Of a DNA stretch of 64,000 nt, positions 44,143-52,646 are shown piece after piece. This DNA comes from Streptomyces uncialis. Its GTDB lineage: Bacteria > Actinomycetota > Actinomycetes > Streptomycetales > Streptomycetaceae. The stretch covers positions 2,046,001-2,110,000 of the forward strand of contig NZ_CP109583.1 of NCBI RefSeq assembly GCF_036250755.1, in the 5' to 3' direction. The translations under genes and the position numbers were made by a program. The notes under the pieces were generated by a model that worked only from the letters and a program-made list of their open reading frames with translations, made no database searches and was not told where the DNA came from. Position 1 is the stretch's first letter, and each line of letters begins with the position of its first letter.

Positions 44143-44740
44143 GGGGAAATTGCACAGGCCGGGACCGTCGAACCGGTCACGGCCCAGGTGGGCGCATGCG
44201 GCGACGGCGGGCCGGCGAGGGGGGCGGACGGTTCCGGCCGGTGTCGGTCGCCGCGGATCTGGAACGGGTCGCCGTTCAGGACGCGCCGGCTGCGGGAGAA
44301 TTGCATGCTCAGGCCGCCCTCACCGTCACCGCGGTCCGGCTCGTTACCCCGCCCTGACCGCAGGCTCGCCGGGACATGGCCCAGGAGCGGTCCGGGGCTG
44401 GAGAAGGAAGCACTCCAGGTCGGCAGGAGTTCGAGGGCAGCGGTCCCGGAGTGCTCCGCCGACTGGCTCTGGCGCAAGCGGGCGTCTTTACACCGACCGT
44501 GCCGCAGTCCAGGGTGACGACGCCGCTGTGGTCCCCCGGCGCGTAGCCGGGCGATCTCCGTGTCGGTCTCCGCGACGGCGCCGGGCGCGGTCTCCAGCGG
44601 ACCACGCCGGCCGCAACCTTCTCGGCGGTCAGCGCGAGGTCGAGCCGCTTGTCCATGTCGAGCCGATAAGTACTGGAGCTAGACTCCAGACCGGTCCCGG
44701 GGCCTATGTCCCGTCCGCCGCTCACCAGGGCCGACGGGGG
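44143..44740. other. Degraded stretch, no certain gene
   Basis: About 600 bases with short open frames on both strands. The best is a 53-residue plus-strand frame from 44196 (AADLERVAVQDAPAAGELHA), which could be a gene remnant. No domain was recognised and no ribosome-binding site is convincing. Confidence 0.3.
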
Positions 44741-44776
44741 CTTAGCACCAGTTTTCGTTCCGATGTATCAACCCCC
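44741..44776 (-). repeat. Tn3-type terminal inverted repeat, copy 2
   Basis: On the minus strand it reads GGGGGTTGATACATC, then GGAACGAAAAC and TGGTGCTAAG. This has the layout of Tn3 and gamma-delta ends: a GGGG outer end, a central GGAACGAAAAC and an inner TAAG. It has the same orientation as copy 1 at 39858-39890, 4.9 kb away. No opposite end was found. Confidence 0.65.
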
Positions 44777-44927
44777 AAACGCGATTACAGGAACCGCGTC
44801 AGCACCCTCCCCGGCGCTCCAGCCAGACCATGGTCGTTCTCACCGGCACCTTCTGTCCTGGTAGTGCGCATGCCCGGCACAGGTCGCGTCCACGCCGCTC
44901 GGGCAGCGGCGTGGACGCGCTGCCGCG

Positions 44928-45326
44928 TCAGGGCCCGTCGATCAGTTTCTGTATCTCCGGGGGGAGCTTGTCGCCTGAGTAGGCGGCCACGAGGGCGGCG
45001 TCGCCGGGGCTGTCACCGACGGCGACGGCCACGTCGGGAGAGATGCCGTCCACCGCGTAGGCGGTCGTCGTCTCCCCCGGTTCCTCGGCCTTGTCCCGGT
45101 CACCTGTGTCCTCACACACCGGGACGGTGGCGGAACCGAGCCTTCTTCCCGCCGTGAACTCCACGTTCGCGACGTCCCTGTAGGTGCGGTCCTGGTAGAG
45201 GACACGGTAGGCGCAGGATTCCGCCCGCCCGTCTCCGTCACCGCTGCTCTCCGATGTGCAGGCCGCAGCCAGCATCATCATCGCTGCCATGAGAGGCAGT
45301 GGCGTGGCTCGCCCCGACCGGCTCAT
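44928..45326 (-). CDS. Small lipoprotein, partner of the metalloprotease
   Basis: A 132-residue lipoprotein with a signal peptide ending in the lipobox LAAAC (AAMMMLAAACTSESSG). The mature part has two further Cys (ESCAYRVLYQDRTYRDV and ATVPVCEDTGD) and ends in PPEIQKLIDGP. It resembles the DUF6281 group of Streptomyces lipoproteins. Its ATG at 45326 overlaps the stop of the metalloprotease gene (ATGA) with GGAGGAAC upstream, so the two are coupled. A role as protease partner, substrate or inhibitor is possible but not shown. Confidence 0.75.
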   Translation of the reverse strand: MSRSGRATPLPLMAAMMMLAAACTSESSGDGDGRAESCAYRVLYQDRTYRDVANVEFTAGRRLGSATVPVCEDTGDRDKAEEPGETTTAYAVDGISPDVAVAVGDSPGDAALVAAYSGDKLPPEIQKLIDGP

Positions 45327-46468
45327 TGTTCCTCCTCGTAGATGCTGCGGAGGGCCAGGACGTCTCCCTTGCCGAGGGTCCTGGCGATCGTCTTGCACGT
45401 GAACGAGTTCGTGTACATGGTGAGGTTCGAATGTCCCGAGCCCACGTGTCCCAGCCCGAAGACGTGCCCGGCCTCATGAGTACCGACGGAGCGGATGTCA
45501 TATTTGTTCGAGCAGCTGCTGGTCGGCTTGTTCGTGAAGTCGTAGTCGTGGGTATTGAAACGGACGTCGGCCTCACGCAGATCATTCTTCACCCCGGGCA
45601 TGGCCCAGGTGTATGAGCAGGTCGTCGCGACGACGCCGTTCTTGAGGTCGCCTGCGTCCCACACGCTCAGTTCGTCCTGGCCGGTGCACCGGCCGCTGTT
45701 GTTGATGCCCGCCTCACGGCTGGTATCGGCCAGGTAGTTCTGCTTGGCGCCTACCGTGTCGCTGTACCCGCAGTTGTTGTAGCTGTCGGTGATGTTGTTG
45801 ATCGCGTCCATGAACGCCCATTTGGCGTTGTCACGGGACAGCCCGCCGGGCATTCCGCCGTCACCGACGTACCAGGTGTAGGTGCCGTACTCCTTGCGGT
45901 CAGCCGTCGAGTACGCGCCGTCGCTGCACGCCGAAGGTGCAGCGGCAGCGTCGACATCTGCCACTTCGGCGCCCTCCGCGGTGTCGGTGGGCTCGACGAT
46001 GGTGTCCGGTTCTGCGGGCACTCCGGTCGCCGGGTCAGGGCTGGCGGAGCCGGGGCGGTCATTTCCGTCCGTCGAGGCGTCGATCACAGCGTCACCGAGG
46101 TCGTAGGAGACCGTGCCGCCGGTGCCGACCTCCACCGTGAACCCGTGCGACGCGCCGTCCGTGGTCAGCATGTCAATGGTGACGGCCATACCGGGTTCGG
46201 GCACCGTCACCCCCGTGCCGTCGTGAGTCACCACACGTCCGACCGCACCGCACAGGATCACGGACGAGCCGGCGGGCAGGTCGTAGATGGTGAGCTCGCC
46301 CTCGACGAGCTCGCAGACAGCCGGCCCCGGTACGGTCGCGTTCGCCGAGCTGCCCACCGCCGAAAGCGATGTCGCGAGAGCGAAGGCCATGATCGTCTTT
46401 CCTATGACTCCTGGGTTACGCCGAGCCACTTTCCACCCTCTGATTGCGTCCCGCATCGAGCGGGACAT
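45323..46468 (-). CDS. Secreted metzincin-type zinc metalloprotease
   Basis: A 381-residue secreted protease. The zinc motif is HEAGHVFGLGH (HExxHxxGxxH), followed by the Met-turn SNLTMYTNSF, which puts it among the metzincins (matrixin-like, M10/M12-type). The signal peptide includes KTIMAFALATSLSAVGSSANA. An N-terminal half of about 180 residues is acidic and Thr/Asp-rich and may act as propeptide or spacer; several Cys pairs (CGYSD, CTGQD, CSYTW, SSCSNK) suggest disulphides. The start is uncertain: 46468 is used, and an ATG at 46393 (MAFALATS) has AGGAAAG upstream. It is coupled to the lipoprotein gene. Confidence 0.82.
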   Translation of the reverse strand: MSRSMRDAIRGWKVARRNPGVIGKTIMAFALATSLSAVGSSANATVPGPAVCELVEGELTIYDLPAGSSVILCGAVGRVVTHDGTGVTVPEPGMAVTIDMLTTDGASHGFTVEVGTGGTVSYDLGDAVIDASTDGNDRPGSASPDPATGVPAEPDTIVEPTDTAEGAEVADVDAAAAPSACSDGAYSTADRKEYGTYTWYVGDGGMPGGLSRDNAKWAFMDAINNITDSYNNCGYSDTVGAKQNYLADTSREAGINNSGRCTGQDELSVWDAGDLKNGVVATTCSYTWAMPGVKNDLREADVRFNTHDYDFTNKPTSSCSNKYDIRSVGTHEAGHVFGLGHVGSGHSNLTMYTNSFTCKTIARTLGKGDVLALRSIYEEEQ

Positions 46469-46867
46469 GATCAAAACGCGAAGGAAAGTAACAATCAGCT
46501 CATCGCAACCTCTCCTCATATCCAGCCAATGGAAGCCAGCGCCCGGATCCACCCACTCCGTGCGTTCAGGAACGGTTTCGGCTGTTCAAAGCAATGAGCT
46601 TGCGGCTTGGCGATGCGCCTTCCCTTGCACCCAGGACGGCGCACGCTTCGGACCCACTCAGCGGTGGCGGGTTCCGATTTTGCGGCACCATCGCTTCCAG
46701 CCCCCCGATATAGCTGGGAGCACCGAGGTTCCGGATCCGGGATAATTGAAGTATTTCAACAGGAGCAGTCGCGAATGGCCTGTTTTATCGTCAGCGACGG
46801 CAGCAACTGCGTTTTGACACGTTGAGGACCATTGCAGCACAGGCACAGCGCACGGCTTCGTCGCCGA
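46469..46867. other. Upstream region of the metalloprotease, AT-richer than average
   Basis: About 400 bases without a gene. It includes the palindrome TTGAAGTATTTCAA near 46745-46758 and a GATAAT just before it. These may be promoter and operator for a minus-strand transcript, but no matching -35 box is convincing. Confidence 0.35.
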
Positions 46868-47233
46868 TCAGCCGGAAGAGGATGGGGCTGCACTCTTCAG
46901 TGCAGCCAACACCTCCAGTACACGCTCCAGTACACGCAGGTGTCCCGCACCGAGCCAGCAGCAAGCGCGGAAACCGGCTTCCCGGTGGGCAGGCCGTGCG
47001 GGCGCAACGCTCACGGCGGCGGGTACGCCGAGCCGCGGATCGAAGGCGGGGCGCCACTGGGTGGTCGGCAGCAGCCGGACTTCCTCCAGCCGTACCTCGA
47101 CCTCGTCGATGCCGGTCCGTTCGCTGCCGGGCGCGTCGAGCACCGCGTCGGGGTTCTCCTCAAGCCACTCCAGCGCGCGGCGTGCGAGGCGGAGTGCGGC
47201 GAGCAGATCGCCCGGCCAGTAGGCCCTGGCCAT
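46868..47233 (-). CDS. Hypothetical protein, probably a 5'-truncated gene
   Basis: The frame gives 121 residues from an ATG at 47233, but coding-like sequence continues upstream to the oxidoreductase stop at 47483 without a start codon (PDLLDPDQTLSRLLATAHRSA, ERAKQQLQAGQAGQPDKL). The readable part has ARAYWPGDLLAALRLARRALEWLEENPDAVLD and GIDEVEVRLEEVRLLPTTQW. The family is unknown. A 9-base hairpin with a CTTC loop at 46886-46907 lies within the C-terminal end, so the natural gene may end earlier. It is probably a remnant left by rearrangement. Confidence 0.4.
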   Translation of the reverse strand: MARAYWPGDLLAALRLARRALEWLEENPDAVLDAPGSERTGIDEVEVRLEEVRLLPTTQWRPAFDPRLGVPAAVSVAPARPAHREAGFRACCWLGAGHLRVLERVLEVLAALKSAAPSSSG

Positions 47234-47482
47234 GCGGAGGGTGTCCCTGCGGTGCTTCAGCCTGACCTCTGCCGGGCCTGTGAGTTTGTCCGGCTGTCCG
47301 GCCTGGCCGGCCTGTAGCTGCTGCTTGGCGCGTTCGGTGGGCGTGCAGGTGTGCCGGGACTCCTGGTGGAGCCGTTCCCCGACGGCGGCCAGGGCGGAGC
47401 GGTGGGCGGTGGCGAGGAGCCGGGACAGGGTCTGGTCCGGGTCCAGGAGGTCCGGTCTCGCTTCGCCAGGCCGGCGGGGTGC

Positions 47483-48150
47483 TCACAGGACGAGCATGAG
47501 CTTGCCGCCGGGTCGGCGGGACCGGCTGAGCTCGGCCGCTTCCTGGATCTGGTCGAGCGTGTAGGTACGTGCGACCGGTACGACCAGGATGCCTTCGCCG
47601 GCGAGCCGGGCGAACTCGTCCATCTGGTCGTAGCGGATCTCGGTGGTGGTCCGGACGCCCAGCTCGGCCGCGGCGGCGAAGTCCGAGACGGTGAGGACAC
47701 GGTCGGGGTCCCCGGTCAGCTCGATCAGCGTCGGCAGTGAACCGCCGGCCGGGCTGGGCTGGTCGGCGCGGTCGATCCGGCCGCCGGTCGGCGCCGCGTC
47801 GAGGGCACGATCGATGCGGTCTCCGGACAGTGCTCTGACGCGTTCGGCCATGCCCTCGCCGTAGGCGGTCACCTGGGCGCCGATCTCTTCCAGAGCTGCT
47901 GCCCGGGTCTGCCCGGCGGTGGCTGTCACCCGGATACCCCGGTGCAGCGCGAAGCGCACCGCCGCCTCACCCACGGTGGTGCCCGCGCCGTGGACGAGCA
48001 GCAGCTCACCCGGCTGGACGCCGAGGTCTTCGAGCGCGCGCCACGCCGTCTCGGCCGCCATCGGCAGCGCGGCGGCCTGCTCGACGGTTACGCCGTCGGG
48101 GATACGTGCCCAGGCCGGCATCAGCGCGTTCTCGGCAGCACCGGCCGTCG
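47483..48150 (-). pseudogene. Zinc-type alcohol dehydrogenase/quinone oxidoreductase, 5' end missing
   Basis: The C-terminal two-thirds of a medium-chain dehydrogenase/reductase. Visible parts are MPAWARIPDGVTVEQAAALPMAAETAWRAL, the NADP-binding loop LLVHGAGTTVGEAAVRFALHRG, and the C-terminal EILVVP-like GEGILVVPVARTYTLDQIQEA and GKLMLVL. The first 100 or so residues, including the substrate-binding GroES-like domain, are absent. The sequence changes at about 48150 into an IS5-type transposase fragment, so an insertion likely destroyed the gene. Confidence 0.75.
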
Positions 48151-48296
48151 GGCCGCGGCAGGCACCACGGCCTCCCGCCACCGCGCCCGTTCCCGCCCCG
48201 TTCACGGACAACTTTCAGCAGCCGGTCGAACTGCCGCATCCGCAGACCCGTGAACGTCTCCACCCACAACGGCTCAGCCCTCAGCACCCCACGCAT
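48150..48296 (-). mobile_element. IS5-type transposase N-terminal fragment
   Basis: About 45 residues starting MRGVLRAEPLWVETFTGL, followed by RMRQFDRLLKVVRERGGNGR, which I recognise from IS5-family transposases of Streptomyces. After about GGRPWCLPRPD the resemblance ends at the junction with the dehydrogenase. The remaining parts of the element are missing. Confidence 0.55.
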
Positions 48297-48559
48297 ACAG
48301 AAGAAAGGCCCGGAACAAAGGCTTCTGCAACACGCTCTATGACCAGGTGGATCGGTCGATGATGAAGAGCAGCCTTTCTCGGGCAGTTCGGGAGGCGTGG
48401 ACGCCAAGCAGCAGGCGTGAACGTCGATGAGTTCGGACGGCACTCCGTGGCGCCGGCCGGAACGTCCGCCGTCGGCATCACGGCAGGTTAAGACAAAAAC
48501 GCTGGCTACGCAGTTGGGTGGCACAGTGGTCCGGCTCCGCTGCCGACAGCAGGACCTCG

Positions 48560-48870
48560 GCTGGCGGGCGCGGTCGACGGGCGAGGGGCCGACGTGATCC
48601 CCCCTTTGAGGGCCCGGACGTGCGACCTGTCCACGGAGCAGTCGTCCAGGTCCAGCAGACCGGCACGGCGAAGCTCGGCCAGCAGGGCGGTATGCAGGCG
48701 CGGCCACACGCCGGCCTCGGTCCAGTCCCGCAGCCGGCGCCAGGCCGTCACCCCGGTGCAGCCCACGGTCTCGGCGGGGACGTCACGCCACGCGACACCC
48801 GTCCGCAGCACGTACATGATGCCGGCGAGTGCCGCTCGGTCAGGAACACGCAGCCGCCCAGGGTAGCGAC
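48560..48870 (-). mobile_element. Second IS5-type transposase fragment
   Basis: About 100 residues reading GRLRVPDRAALAGIMYVLRTG, AWRDVPAETVGCTGVTAWRRL, DWTEAGVWPRLHTALLAELR and LDLDDCSVDRSHVRALKGG. They are typical of the N-terminal half of IS5-family DDE transposases, with the first catalytic Asp near LLDLDDCSVDRSH. A frameshift follows ALKGG (VGPSPVDRAR in another frame) and then similarity is lost. It is a different IS copy from the fragment at 48150-48296. Confidence 0.65.
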
Positions 48871-49500
48871 GAACGCTCGCCAGCCTTCCTTCGTGGTCAG
48901 TGACATCCGCGGGTTGGCGATGTCTTCTGGCGGAGCCTCGCTCACAGGCGGCTCCCGTCGGTGAAGGCGTCGAATACGCCGAAAGGAATGACGTTCGACG
49001 TCTGCTCCGGGACGGTGGCCTCCTCCTCGGCGTCTTCCAAAGCTGGTGCCTGCGGCAGCGCAGGACGGACCGGGCGGGCTCCAGGGCGGCGCGGGTGCGC
49101 GCCGCGATACGGCGGCCCGGCCCGGTTTCCGCCCCCGTCGGCAACTGGTCGACTGCGGCGGCCACGGCGGCTTGGTTTGTGTCGTCCTGGCCCCGCATCG
49201 CGAGCAGGTCCCGGGCCCGGCGCCAGGTGAAGTCCGCGAACGGCGCGGAGACCAGGTGCCGGTGTGTCCACGGAACCGTGATCCACGCTCCGGCCCGCGA
49301 CTGTCGAGCAGCCGCACTCGCGGCCGCCGGGAGCGTGCACCACGGGCGGCTCGATCCCGCGCAGCCGTGCGAACGGCACAGCCGGGGCGAGCGCGAAGGC
49401 GATCACCCCCACGAACAGGAGGGCGGATTCGGCACCCGAACGCCGGGCGGCGGCACTGTGTGTCCGCTGCCCGGCCCGGGGGATGCCGTCGGCAGGAGGA
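48871..49500. other. Degenerate stretch with gene fragments
   Basis: Two minus-strand fragments look coding: a frame with WITVPWTHRHLVSAPFADFTW and AMRGQDDTNQAAVAAAVDQL (about 49290-49020), and a short frame from a GTG at 48945 (VSEAPPEDIANPRMSLTTKE) cut by the IS5-type fragment. I recognise neither family. No intact gene is present. Confidence 0.4.
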
Positions 49501-49507
49501 AGGCGGG

Positions 49508-49855
49508 TCAGAGCCGTCCGGCGATGAGGCGGGAGAGCGGGCCGAGGCGGCGGCGCTCCGACCGGCGGCCCAGGAGGTAGGCCCCGGTGAGCGCCGCGGC
49601 GGAGGCCACCGAGGCACCGCTGGTGACCGCCTTGCGGGCGCCGAGGACGGTCCACAGCCTGCCACCGGGGCCGACCGTGCCGCCCACGGCCCGGGTCGCG
49701 GCGTACGCCTTCTCCGCGATCGGGGCCGGCAGCGCCGTGAGGGCTCCGGTGGCCTTCTCCGTGGTGTCCGACGCGGCGCTCGCGGCACTCTTGGTGGCGG
49801 TACGCGTCGATCCGTTGCGGGTGTTGTTCTCGCTGGACTTCTGTGAAGCAGTCAT
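49508..49855 (-). CDS. Small protein at the end of the gas vesicle cluster
   Basis: A 115-residue protein with a polar Ser/Thr/Asn-rich N-terminus (about 30 residues), an Ala-rich helical part (EKATGALTALPAPIAEKAYAATRAV) and a possible membrane segment at the C-terminal side (AVTSGASVASAAALTGAYLLG), ending in a basic tail. I do not recognise the family. It lies 38 bases after gvpK on the same strand and may be co-transcribed with the gas vesicle genes, as similar small proteins sometimes are. The role is unknown. Confidence 0.65.
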   Translation of the reverse strand: MTASQKSSENNTRNGSTRTATKSAASAASDTTEKATGALTALPAPIAEKAYAATRAVGGTVGPGGRLWTVLGARKAVTSGASVASAAALTGAYLLGRRSERRRLGPLSRLIAGRL

Positions 49856-49893
49856 GTCATTCGCCTGACCTCAAATCCGTCGGCCAAACCCGC

Positions 49894-50163
49894 TCACAGC
49901 AGCTTGCCCAGCGGTCCGAGGTCGATGTTGAGGTCCTCCGGCTCCAGTCCGAATCGGTCCCGGAGCACTCCCATCCGGTCCTCCAGGAGCATGAGGGTCG
50001 TCCCCAGCCGCTCCTCCTGCTCCTCCGTGAGATCACCGGACTCGACCCTGCGCAGCGCCTGGCGTTCCATCAGCTCGCGCAGCAGCTCGATGACGGTCAG
50101 GACCAGCCGCGCCAGGTCCCGTTCCACGGTGTCCGGTTCGAGTTCCACCCGGGTCCGGGTCAT
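49894..50163 (-). CDS. gvpK: Gas vesicle protein GvpK
   Basis: An 89-residue GvpK with the conserved core VERDLARLVLTVIELLRELMERQALRRVESGDL and RFGLEPEDLNIDLGPLGKLL. GvpK is a small cytoplasmic protein needed for gas vesicle assembly, with an unknown precise role. The ATG at 50163 overlaps the stop of gvpS (ATGA). It is the last recognised gene of the cluster. Confidence 0.93.
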   Translation of the reverse strand: MTRTRVELEPDTVERDLARLVLTVIELLRELMERQALRRVESGDLTEEQEERLGTTLMLLEDRMGVLRDRFGLEPEDLNIDLGPLGKLL

Positions 50164-50345
50164 CGTGTCACCTGCTCCCACGGGGACGGCACGGTGTCGT
50201 CGATCGAGCTGATCAGCGCCTTGAGGTCGACGCGGACGAGGTCGATGTCGGCGATCCCCAGGGTGATGTCCCCGGCGAGGACGACCCCGCCCGCCAGCAG
50301 CCGGTCCAGCAGGTCGACCAGGGCCGTCTCCGGGCGCCCGTTCAC
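50160..50345 (-). CDS. gvpS: Gas vesicle protein GvpS (GvpA-like)
   Basis: A 61-residue protein of the GvpA/J/M/S family. The typical region is LVDLLDRLLAGGVVLAGDITLGIADIDLVRVDLKALISS. By position between gvpL and gvpK it corresponds to GvpS of Streptomyces clusters, a minor shell-related protein. The start overlaps the gvpL stop (ATGA, 50345-50342) and its stop overlaps gvpK. It is shorter than GvpA because it lacks a C-terminal tail. Confidence 0.85.
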   Translation of the reverse strand: MNGRPETALVDLLDRLLAGGVVLAGDITLGIADIDLVRVDLKALISSIDDTVPSPWEQVTR

Positions 50346-51235
50346 CGGGACGCACCGGGGCCGGGGGCGACCTCGGGGTCGCCCTGGGTGACCTCGGGGC
50401 CGGTCCGGGTGGCCCCGGGGTCACCCTGGGCCGGTTCGGGGCCGCCCTGGGTGAACGAGTACGGCACCCAGGGCCCCGTCACCACCACGCGCAGCCCCTC
50501 GAAGGGCGTGTCGCGGTCCGGCACGGCGTCCAGGAACGTACGGCGCCGGCCGACGGGCACGAGGTAGGCGGCGTTGAGCACATTGCGGCCGGGGGCGTGC
50601 GAGAGCCGTGCCTGTTGGGGCGGGTGGAGCACCGCGCCGGTGGCGTGGGCGGACAGCAGGGTGTGCAGGCCGTCGGCGCTGCCGGAGGCCCGGACCGCGT
50701 CGCCCTCCCGGGCCTTGCGGCTCTCCAGTCTGCGGCGCAGGAAGTCACGTCCGGTGGAGGCGGTCCGGTCCGGTGCGGGCGGGGGCGAGGCGGACGGACC
50801 CGGTGCGGGCGGCGGCGACGCGGGGTCGGCGTACAGCTTGACGCCCCATTCCTCGTGTCCGGCGACCCGTTCGAGTGCTTCGTGGAGCCGATGGCGTCCG
50901 TTGTCCAGCAGTCGCCGTACCCCGGCCTCACCGCGGCAGACGGTGGCCAGCCGCAGCGGAACCGTCGTGGTGCGGTGTCCGACCGCCTCCACGACCGTGT
51001 GGTGCTCGCCCGCCACCGCGGCGACCCAGTCCAGGTCCTCCAGGTGTGCGCGCAGCGGCGCCTCGTCGAACTCACGGCTGTCGACCGGCCGGACGACAGC
51101 CGTGAGCCCCTGGTGCCCGACGAGCCGGAGCCCGTCCACGACCCCGTCGGTGAGCGGCGGGGAGCCCAGGGGCTCCAGGGCCGCGGCGTCCGACGGGACG
51201 ACGGCGTACACGTACAGCAGGTTCTCGTGGCTCAT
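50342..51235 (-). CDS. gvpL: Gas vesicle protein GvpL/F
   Basis: A 297-residue GvpL/GvpF-family protein with MSHENLLYVYAVVPSD, LTAVVRPVDSREFDEAPLRAHL and the C-terminal LRVVVTGPWVPYSF that marks the family. Two unusual parts are visible: a Pro/Ala/Ser-rich insert (PPPAPGPSASPPPAPDRT) in the middle and a C-terminal tail of about 40 residues built on QGDP and TGPEV repeats. The start overlaps gvpJ and the stop overlaps gvpS. GvpF/L proteins are assembly chaperones or minor shell-binding components. Confidence 0.92.
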   Translation of the reverse strand: MSHENLLYVYAVVPSDAAALEPLGSPPLTDGVVDGLRLVGHQGLTAVVRPVDSREFDEAPLRAHLEDLDWVAAVAGEHHTVVEAVGHRTTTVPLRLATVCRGEAGVRRLLDNGRHRLHEALERVAGHEEWGVKLYADPASPPPAPGPSASPPPAPDRTASTGRDFLRRRLESRKAREGDAVRASGSADGLHTLLSAHATGAVLHPPQQARLSHAPGRNVLNAAYLVPVGRRRTFLDAVPDRDTPFEGLRVVVTGPWVPYSFTQGGPEPAQGDPGATRTGPEVTQGDPEVAPGPGASR

Positions 51236-51546
51236 GGCCGGGCCTCGGCTTCCAGTTCGGCCACGCGTCGGCGCAGGTCCTCGTTCTCGCGGTCCAGTTC
51301 GCCCTGCCGGGCGCGGGACGAGAGCGCGGGATCCTGCTCCCACCAGTCGATGCCCATCTCCTTGGCCCGTTCGACGGAGGCGACCACCAGGCGCAGCTTG
51401 ATCGTGAGGAGTTCGATGTCGAGGAGGTTGATACGGATGTCCCCGGCGATGACGACGCCTTTGTCGAGGACGCGTTCGAGGATGTCCGCGAGGTTGGCAC
51501 CCGAGTGGTCGTCGAAGGGGCGGGGCAGGTTCGAGGGCGTCGTCAT
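51232..51546 (-). CDS. gvpJ: Gas vesicle protein GvpJ
   Basis: A 104-residue GvpA-family protein with an N-terminal leader, the shell-type core LADILERVLDKGVVIAGDIRINLLDIELLTIKLRLVVASVERA, and the C-terminal GIDWWEQDPAL followed by an acidic coiled-coil tail (ELDRENEDLRRRVAELEAEA). This is the GvpJ pattern of actinomycetes. GvpJ may help nucleate the vesicle. Its ATG at 51546 follows a 142-base gap after gvpG in which no gene is seen. Confidence 0.9.
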   Translation of the reverse strand: MTTPSNLPRPFDDHSGANLADILERVLDKGVVIAGDIRINLLDIELLTIKLRLVVASVERAKEMGIDWWEQDPALSSRARQGELDRENEDLRRRVAELEAEARP

Positions 51547-51688
51547 GGCCGTGGGGTGTCTCCGTCCGGGTGCGGGGGACCGTCCTGGGCGGTGCCCAGG
51601 GCGGCCGGGGTGTCCGGCGCGCCCGGTCTGTCCGGCGTCCCCTGGCCGGTGCCGGTCCGGGGCGGGGGCGCGCCCTCCGGTCCGCCGG

Positions 51689-51922
51689 TCACGGTCCGCT
51701 CCCGGCGGCCAGCCGGTCCAGCAGCTCGTCCTCGCGCGCCTCGAACTCGTCCTCGGTCATCTCGCCCGCCTCGTACGCGGCGACGAGGTGCGCCAGTTCA
51801 CGCTGGACCGTGGCCGGGTCGTAGTACTGCCGTTCCGCCTCCGTCACGACCTGCCGCAGCACCCACGCCGTGCCGCGGACCGGCGCGGCGGGCAGCAGAA
51901 GCACCTCGCTGAGCAGCCCCAT
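51689..51922 (-). CDS. gvpG: Gas vesicle protein GvpG
   Basis: A 77-residue GvpG with MGLLSEVLLLPAAPVRGTAWVLRQV, the conserved YYDPATVQRELAHLVAAYEAGEM and an acidic C-terminus (DEFEAREDELLDRL). GvpG is a small assembly protein. The ATG at 51922 lies four bases after the gvpF stop, so the two are tightly linked. Confidence 0.93.
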   Translation of the reverse strand: MGLLSEVLLLPAAPVRGTAWVLRQVVTEAERQYYDPATVQRELAHLVAAYEAGEMTEDEFEAREDELLDRLAAGSGP

Positions 51923-51926
51923 CGGC

Positions 51927-52646
51927 TCATCCCTCCTCGGTGAAGCTGTACGCGGGCAGGGGTCCCGCCACCTGCACCAGCAGGTGCGCGTGCTCCTCGC
52001 TGAGGCGGTGCACCGCGGCCAGGAACTCCTCCCTGCGCTCCCGCTCCACCAGGAACGAGAGATTGGCGAGCCGGCCGCTGCCCGGCGGCCCCTGACGTGT
52101 TCCGGCGGCCCAGGGGGACAGTGTCTGTTCCACGAAGGCCGCGTCCTGACCCTCGCGCTGCGCGACCGCCCGCGCCACCAGTTCGCCGAAGGCCAGCTTC
52201 TCCGCCTGGTCGCCGCCTCCGGAGGCGCGGTTGGCGAGGTGCCGGGCCCGCAGCTCCGGGTCGCTTTCGAGGACCACGCGCAGGACGGTCTCCTCGTCAT
52301 GGTCGACCTTGACGTTGAACTCGTCCTTGCCCTCCAGGAGTTCCAGACGGCGCAGATAGTGGGCCTGGTGCTCGTCGAGGACGGCGGCGACGGTGTCGTC
52401 GTCCGGGGACACCCCGCCGAACCGGAAGGGCAGCACCGGTCCGTCGGCCGCTGCTCCGGTGACCACCCGCTGATGGGCCAGCAGATCGCGCCGCCTGGGC
52501 TTCAGTTCCTGCGGCGCGTCGCTGACCAGGGCGCACAGCGCGCCACTGAGTACGGTCCTGACGGGCAGCGCGGGCTTGCCGATGCCCTCCAGTCCGGAGG
52601 GAAGGGGTTGCGCGGCGCGGGTGACGCCGTAGACATAGGTACTCAT
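51927..52646 (-). CDS. gvpF: Gas vesicle protein GvpF
   Basis: A 239-residue GvpF/L-family protein with MSTYVYGVTRA at the start, LCALVSDAPQELKPRRRDLLAHQRVV, VLPFRFGGV and the C-terminal LLVQVAGPLPAYSFTEEG. GvpF binds nascent shell protein and helps assembly. It overlaps gvpA by ATGA (52646-52643). It is a paralogue of the later gvpL gene but lacks that protein's Pro-rich insert and repeat tail. Confidence 0.93.
   Translation of the reverse strand: MSTYVYGVTRAAQPLPSGLEGIGKPALPVRTVLSGALCALVSDAPQELKPRRRDLLAHQRVVTGAAADGPVLPFRFGGVSPDDDTVAAVLDEHQAHYLRRLELLEGKDEFNVKVDHDEETVLRVVLESDPELRARHLANRASGGGDQAEKLAFGELVARAVAQREGQDAAFVEQTLSPWAAGTRQGPPGSGRLANLSFLVERERREEFLAAVHRLSEEHAHLLVQVAGPLPAYSFTEEG

Noticed and set aside
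44196..44357. A 53-residue plus-strand frame
   Set aside because: No ribosome-binding site and no recognised family. It is listed only as a possible remnant within the degraded stretch.
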